Positions 61,137-64,000 of a stretch of 64,000 nt of DNA are shown here, in pieces. Within the stretch, counting starts at the first letter, position 1. Each line of letters begins with the position of its first letter. The stretch comes from Arenibacter sp. F26102 (GTDB taxonomy: Bacteria > Bacteroidota > Bacteroidia > Flavobacteriales > Flavobacteriaceae), in assembly GCF_023015865.1 (NCBI RefSeq), contig NZ_JALKBC010000007.1, positions 124,001 through 188,000 of the forward strand. Reading direction: 5' to 3'. The translations under genes were made by a program, and so were the position numbers. The notes under the pieces are model-generated. The model did not search any database. It had not been told where the DNA came from and saw only the letters and a list, made by a program, of their open reading frames with translations.

Positions 61137-61908
61137 TTAGTTTCCAGTTGTTAATGTTTTGAATGGAGTGGTGTGCGGTTAAATCAAATTGGGTTGGGAC
61201 TACAGAGACATAGTCTTGGGACAGGGCATATTCATCCGTATCTTCTCCCTTGTCCAGCAGTTCAAACTCTCCAGTTAGCCAATAGTATTCCTTGCCATTT
61301 GGACTAGTTCTTTTGTCGAATTTTTCTTTCCAATTGGCCCGTGCCTGTCTACAAATTTTTATGCCTTTGGGAGGTTTGTTATCGGTTTTGGGAATATTCA
61401 CATTGAGTACAACCCCATTCGGGATGCCATTTTTTAATGCCTCTTTGACTATTTTTTGAATGGCCTCCTTGGAAGCCTCAAAGTTGGCATTCCAAGAATA
61501 GTCACAAAGCGAAAATCCAATAGCCGGAATTCCTTCAATCCCAGCTTCTATTGCTGCACTCATGGTTCCCGAGTAAATAACATTGATAGACGAATTGGAT
61601 CCATGGTTTATTCCACTTACACAGAGGTCTGGTCTTCTATCCAAAAGTTCCTGTAGACCAAGCTTAACACAGTCTGCGGGAGTTCCGCTGCAACTGTATT
61701 CTTCTTTTGCTCCACTTTCCAAATCTACGGTAAGCTTTTTTATATACAGGGTGTTGTCTATGGTTATCGCATGGCCCATTCCAGATTGCGGACTGTCCGG
61801 AGCCACTACAACCACTTCCCCAATATCCTTTATGAATCGTATTAAAGCCCTTAGGCCAGGAGCTGTAATGCCATCGTCGTTTGTGACTAGGATCAAAGGT
61901 TTCGCCAT
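61129..61908 (-). CDS. surE: 5'/3'-nucleotidase SurE
   Basis: A 259-residue metal-dependent phosphatase, using the ATG at 61908 (the frame extends seven codons further, without family support). The SurE metal site is ILVTNDDGITAPG (Asp pair at about 9-10), with APDSPQSGMGHAIT and SGINHGSNSSINVIYSGT completing the active site. It removes phosphate from nucleoside monophosphates and similar compounds. It is first in the surE-small protein-lpxB set. TATTTTTG (minus, 61927-61934) is a plausible -7 box 18 bases ahead. Confidence 0.95.
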   Translation of the reverse strand: MAKPLILVTNDDGITAPGLRALIRFIKDIGEVVVVAPDSPQSGMGHAITIDNTLYIKKLTVDLESGAKEEYSCSGTPADCVKLGLQELLDRRPDLCVSGINHGSNSSINVIYSGTMSAAIEAGIEGIPAIGFSLCDYSWNANFEASKEAIQKIVKEALKNGIPNGVVLNVNIPKTDNKPPKGIKICRQARANWKEKFDKRTSPNGKEYYWLTGEFELLDKGEDTDEYALSQDYVSVVPTQFDLTAHHSIQNINNWKLND

Positions 61909-62261
61909 GGTATATAATTTATGCTGCAAAAATACGTTTTTAATCTATTATCGGATTTCCTAATATGAAGAGTACACGATGAAATTATGTCTGGAATTTA
62001 TAGAATTCCATAACAGGTCCAACCGTTGTCAGTGTCCAATGCGATTGAGATATTAACAAAAGATTAATGTCATATTGGTATAATATGGCACGATTTTTTC
62101 GTTATCTTAGAGTAATTGCCGTTAAAGGTCATAATTAAATGGCAAAACTTGGATTGCACTCATCGTTTGATTAATTTTAGATGTTTGCTTTAATACATTC
62201 AGGGAGGGGTTGTTTTATACTTTAAAATTAACTCCAAATGTGGAATAATAAAATAAAATAA
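61909..62261. other. Divergent intergenic region between surE and the tail-specific protease
   Basis: About 350 AT-rich bases. The surE -7 box TATTTTTG (minus strand) is at 61927-61934. An inverted repeat TGGAATT (61992-61998) / AATTCCA (62004-62010) with a 5-base spacer could be an operator. No gene and no clear box for the rightward protease gene are visible. Confidence 0.5.
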
Positions 62262-64000
62262 ATGAAAAGAAATTTAGCCTACGCCTTAATAGTAATGCTT
62301 GTTGCGGTAGCTTCATGCAGTTTTACGAACAAATCATTTGAAACTGATGATAAGGACAAGTTATTATTAGACCTTATTACATATGTTTTAGAACGTGGTC
62401 ATTATCAGCCGAAGGCTATTAACGATGATTTCTCCGTTAATGTTTTCGAAGGTTTTTTAGATATTTTAGATCCTACCAAGCGATATTTTCTTGAAAGTGA
62501 TATCCAGGAATTCGAAAAATATAAGTTTCAGATAGATGATCAGATCAAGAATACCGACATTTCTTTTTTTGATATGGTATATCAACGCTTATTGAAGCGA
62601 ATGGATGATGCCAAAGAGATTTATAAAGAAGTTTTAGAGGAACCATTTGATTACAATGTAGATGAAACCATTGAAATTAATTATGACGGGCAGGGGTATG
62701 TAGACTCCCGGAAGGAATTAAAAGAGCGATGGAGAAAACAGCTAAAGTATGCAACTCTGGGTACTTACGATTCCAAATTGGAGGTCAACAAAGAATCTTC
62801 AGTCACAAATAGTGGTGAGGCATCCAATAGTGTAGATAATTCCAAACCCATTGCTGATGAAAATGTTTCTTCCAAGCCATTGACTTCAGCTGAAGCCGAA
62901 AAGGCCGCTAGGGATTTAACAAAAAGTACCTTGGATGATTATTTTGATTTCGTGGATGATTTGGAACGTAAAGATTGGTTTGTACAATATTTAAATACCA
63001 TAGTTGAAGTCTTCGATCCACATACTTTTTATTTTGCACCGGATGATAAGGAAAAATTCGATACCAGTATGTCAGGTAAATTTGAAGGTATTGGTGCCCG
63101 ATTACAAAAGAAGAAAGATCAAACTAAAATAGTAGAGATTATTTCAGGAGGTCCAGTTTGGAGAGACCAACAGTTGGAAGTTGGCGACGAGATTTTAAAA
63201 GTAGGACAAAATGGGGAAACACCTGTTGATATTGTTGGTATGCGTTTAGATGACGCCATCAAATTTATTAAAGGCCCTAAAGGTACAAGGGTGGATCTAA
63301 CCGTTAAAAAAGTGGACGGTTCCATGGTAGTTATTTCCCTGACCAGGGATGTGGTTGAATTGGAAGAATCTTACGCGAAATCCGCATCCATAATTAAGGG
63401 TAATCAAAAATATGGCCTCATTAATTTGCCAAAATTTTATGTAGATTTTGAGGACTATAATGAAAGGAACGCGGCTACGGACGTGGCCCAAGAAGTGGAA
63501 AGATTAAAAGAAGCTGGAGCCGAAGGCTTAATTTTGGATCTTCGTGATAATGGCGGTGGATCTCTTAAAACAGTGGTTGAAATGGCTGGACTATTTATTA
63601 AGGACGGCCCAATTGTTCAGGTAAGGTCTACCGATAAAAAACCGGAGGTTTATAACGATAAGGATGAGCGCATTCAGTGGGACGGACCTTTGGTGATTTT
63701 GGTAAATGAACTATCGGCCTCTGCTTCCGAGATATTGGCTGCAGCTATACAAGATTATAAGAGAGGGGTGGTTATTGGTAGTAAACAAACCTTTGGAAAG
63801 GGTACGGTTCAAAATGTAATCCCCTTAGAGAATATAGTAAGAAGCAATGAGCATGGAGATTTGGGCGCTATAAAGCTTACGACTCAAAAATTCTATAGAA
63901 TTAATGGCGGGTCTACCCAGTTGGAAGGTGTTAAAAGTGATGTAGTTGTGCCAGATCGTTATAGTTATATCGACCTAGGGGAAAGGGATCAAGAAAATCC
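62262..64000 (+). CDS. prc: Tail-specific (C-terminal processing) protease, S41, truncated by window edge
   Basis: The frame is open from the ATG at 62262 to the right edge, 579 codons, with no stop. A lipoprotein signal (VAVASC, Cys about 19) is followed by the Prc N-terminal helical domain (about 30-250), a PDZ domain (about 265-355, with GKFEGIGARLQ, GGPVWRDQQLEVGDEIL) and the S41 catalytic core. The catalytic Ser is in SASASE (likely Ser487) and Lys513 is in TFGKGTVQ, a Ser-Lys dyad. Prc degrades or trims periplasmic proteins by their C-termini. E. coli Prc is close to 680 residues, so perhaps 100 or more residues lie off the edge. Confidence 0.95.
   Translation, partial: MKRNLAYALIVMLVAVASCSFTNKSFETDDKDKLLLDLITYVLERGHYQPKAINDDFSVNVFEGFLDILDPTKRYFLESDIQEFEKYKFQIDDQIKNTDISFFDMVYQRLLKRMDDAKEIYKEVLEEPFDYNVDETIEINYDGQGYVDSRKELKERWRKQLKYATLGTYDSKLEVNKESSVTNSGEASNSVDNSKPIADENVSSKPLTSAEAEKAARDLTKSTLDDYFDFVDDLERKDWFVQYLNTIVEVFDPHTFYFAPDDKEKFDTSMSGKFEGIGARLQKKKDQTKIVEIISGGPVWRDQQLEVGDEILKVGQNGETPVDIVGMRLDDAIKFIKGPKGTRVDLTVKKVDGSMVVISLTRDVVELEESYAKSASIIKGNQKYGLINLPKFYVDFEDYNERNAATDVAQEVERLKEAGAEGLILDLRDNGGGSLKTVVEMAGLFIKDGPIVQVRSTDKKPEVYNDKDERIQWDGPLVILVNELSASASEILAAAIQDYKRGVVIGSKQTFGKGTVQNVIPLENIVRSNEHGDLGAIKLTTQKFYRINGGSTQLEGVKSDVVVPDRYSYIDLGERDQEN

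Noticed and set aside
1-64000. CRISPR arrays, insertion sequences, integrases, phage genes, rRNA operons.
   Set aside because: No regularly spaced repeats, transposase or integrase motifs or rRNA-like stretches were seen on either strand.

Overview
The window comes from a member of the Bacteroidota, almost certainly a marine-type Flavobacteriaceae. The support is the set of lineage-restricted families (DUF3098, DUF4271, DUF4296, a GYDIA-type GHMP kinase beside a class II HMG-CoA reductase), the FtsX-DUF3098-UppP-TruB order, AT-rich DNA, and promoters of the Bacteroidota form TTTG-N19-TAnnTTTG (best example: a perfect match in front of tRNA-Phe). Most of the window is ordinary chromosomal backbone. 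I see no insertion sequence, prophage, CRISPR array or rRNA.

Layout. 1-1.4 kb: right end of a leftward operon (purine nucleoside phosphorylase, a TIGR04282/DUF2064 sugar-nucleotide transferase, a rhodanese broken by a one-base homopolymer frameshift) that looks like part of an arsenosugar locus. 1.6-4.0 kb: YitT, a thioredoxin-like protein, a TonB-like protein. 4.1-6.8 kb: leftward ftsX-DUF3098-uppP-truB. 7.2-15.3 kb: leuS, SemiSWEET, zinc peptidase, saccharopine dehydrogenase-like gene plus Lrp regulator, DUF423, pckA. 15.4-22.8 kb: hemD-like and DUF4271; polyprenol-phosphate mannosyltransferase-dihydroorotase-DUF4296; an SDR protein; tyrS; a small membrane protein. 22.9-29.1 kb: a 1237-residue outer-membrane protein, a TonB, a GH32 enzyme. 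29.5-34.9 kb: RND efflux operon (adaptor, pump, TolC). 35.1-40.8 kb: accessory rightward cluster of a calcineurin-like phosphoesterase, two paralogous FAD oxidoreductases and a GH33 sialidase. 40.9-48.8 kb: tRNA-Phe; coaX, an outer-membrane protein, a TPR protein, LptC-like, a small membrane protein, a CBS/CorC protein and a PpiD-like foldase. 48.9-51.2 kb: mevalonate-pathway pair. 51.4-56.8 kb: DPP-IV-type peptidase with two POT peptide transporters. 56.8-64 kb: comEC, NlpC/P60, lpxB, a small membrane protein, surE, and a tail-specific protease that runs off the right edge.

Cooperation. The DPP-IV-type peptidase releases dipeptides in the periplasm and the two POT carriers can import them. 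The sialidase, FAD enzymes and phosphoesterase, all with export signals, probably act together on a decorated glycan. HMG-CoA reductase and the GHMP kinase feed isoprenoid synthesis, which supplies lipid carriers used by UppP and the mannosyltransferase. Envelope assembly is a recurring theme (UppP, FtsX, LptC-like, LpxB, PpiD, NlpC/P60, Prc).

Most unusual items: (i) the 22.86-26.57 kb protein, whose N-terminal phosphoesterase domain has lost several metal-site residues, whose centre carries a GDWDRH...RDRD pattern like that of atypical kinases, and which ends in an outer-membrane barrel behind a lipoprotein signal; (ii) a roughly 300-bp AT-rich patch inside one FAD oxidoreductase gene, suggesting mosaic origin; (iii) the frameshifted rhodanese; (iv) a dihydroorotase with Gln in place of the first metal-binding His; (v) promoter boxes only four bases before two start codons, suggesting leaderless mRNAs.
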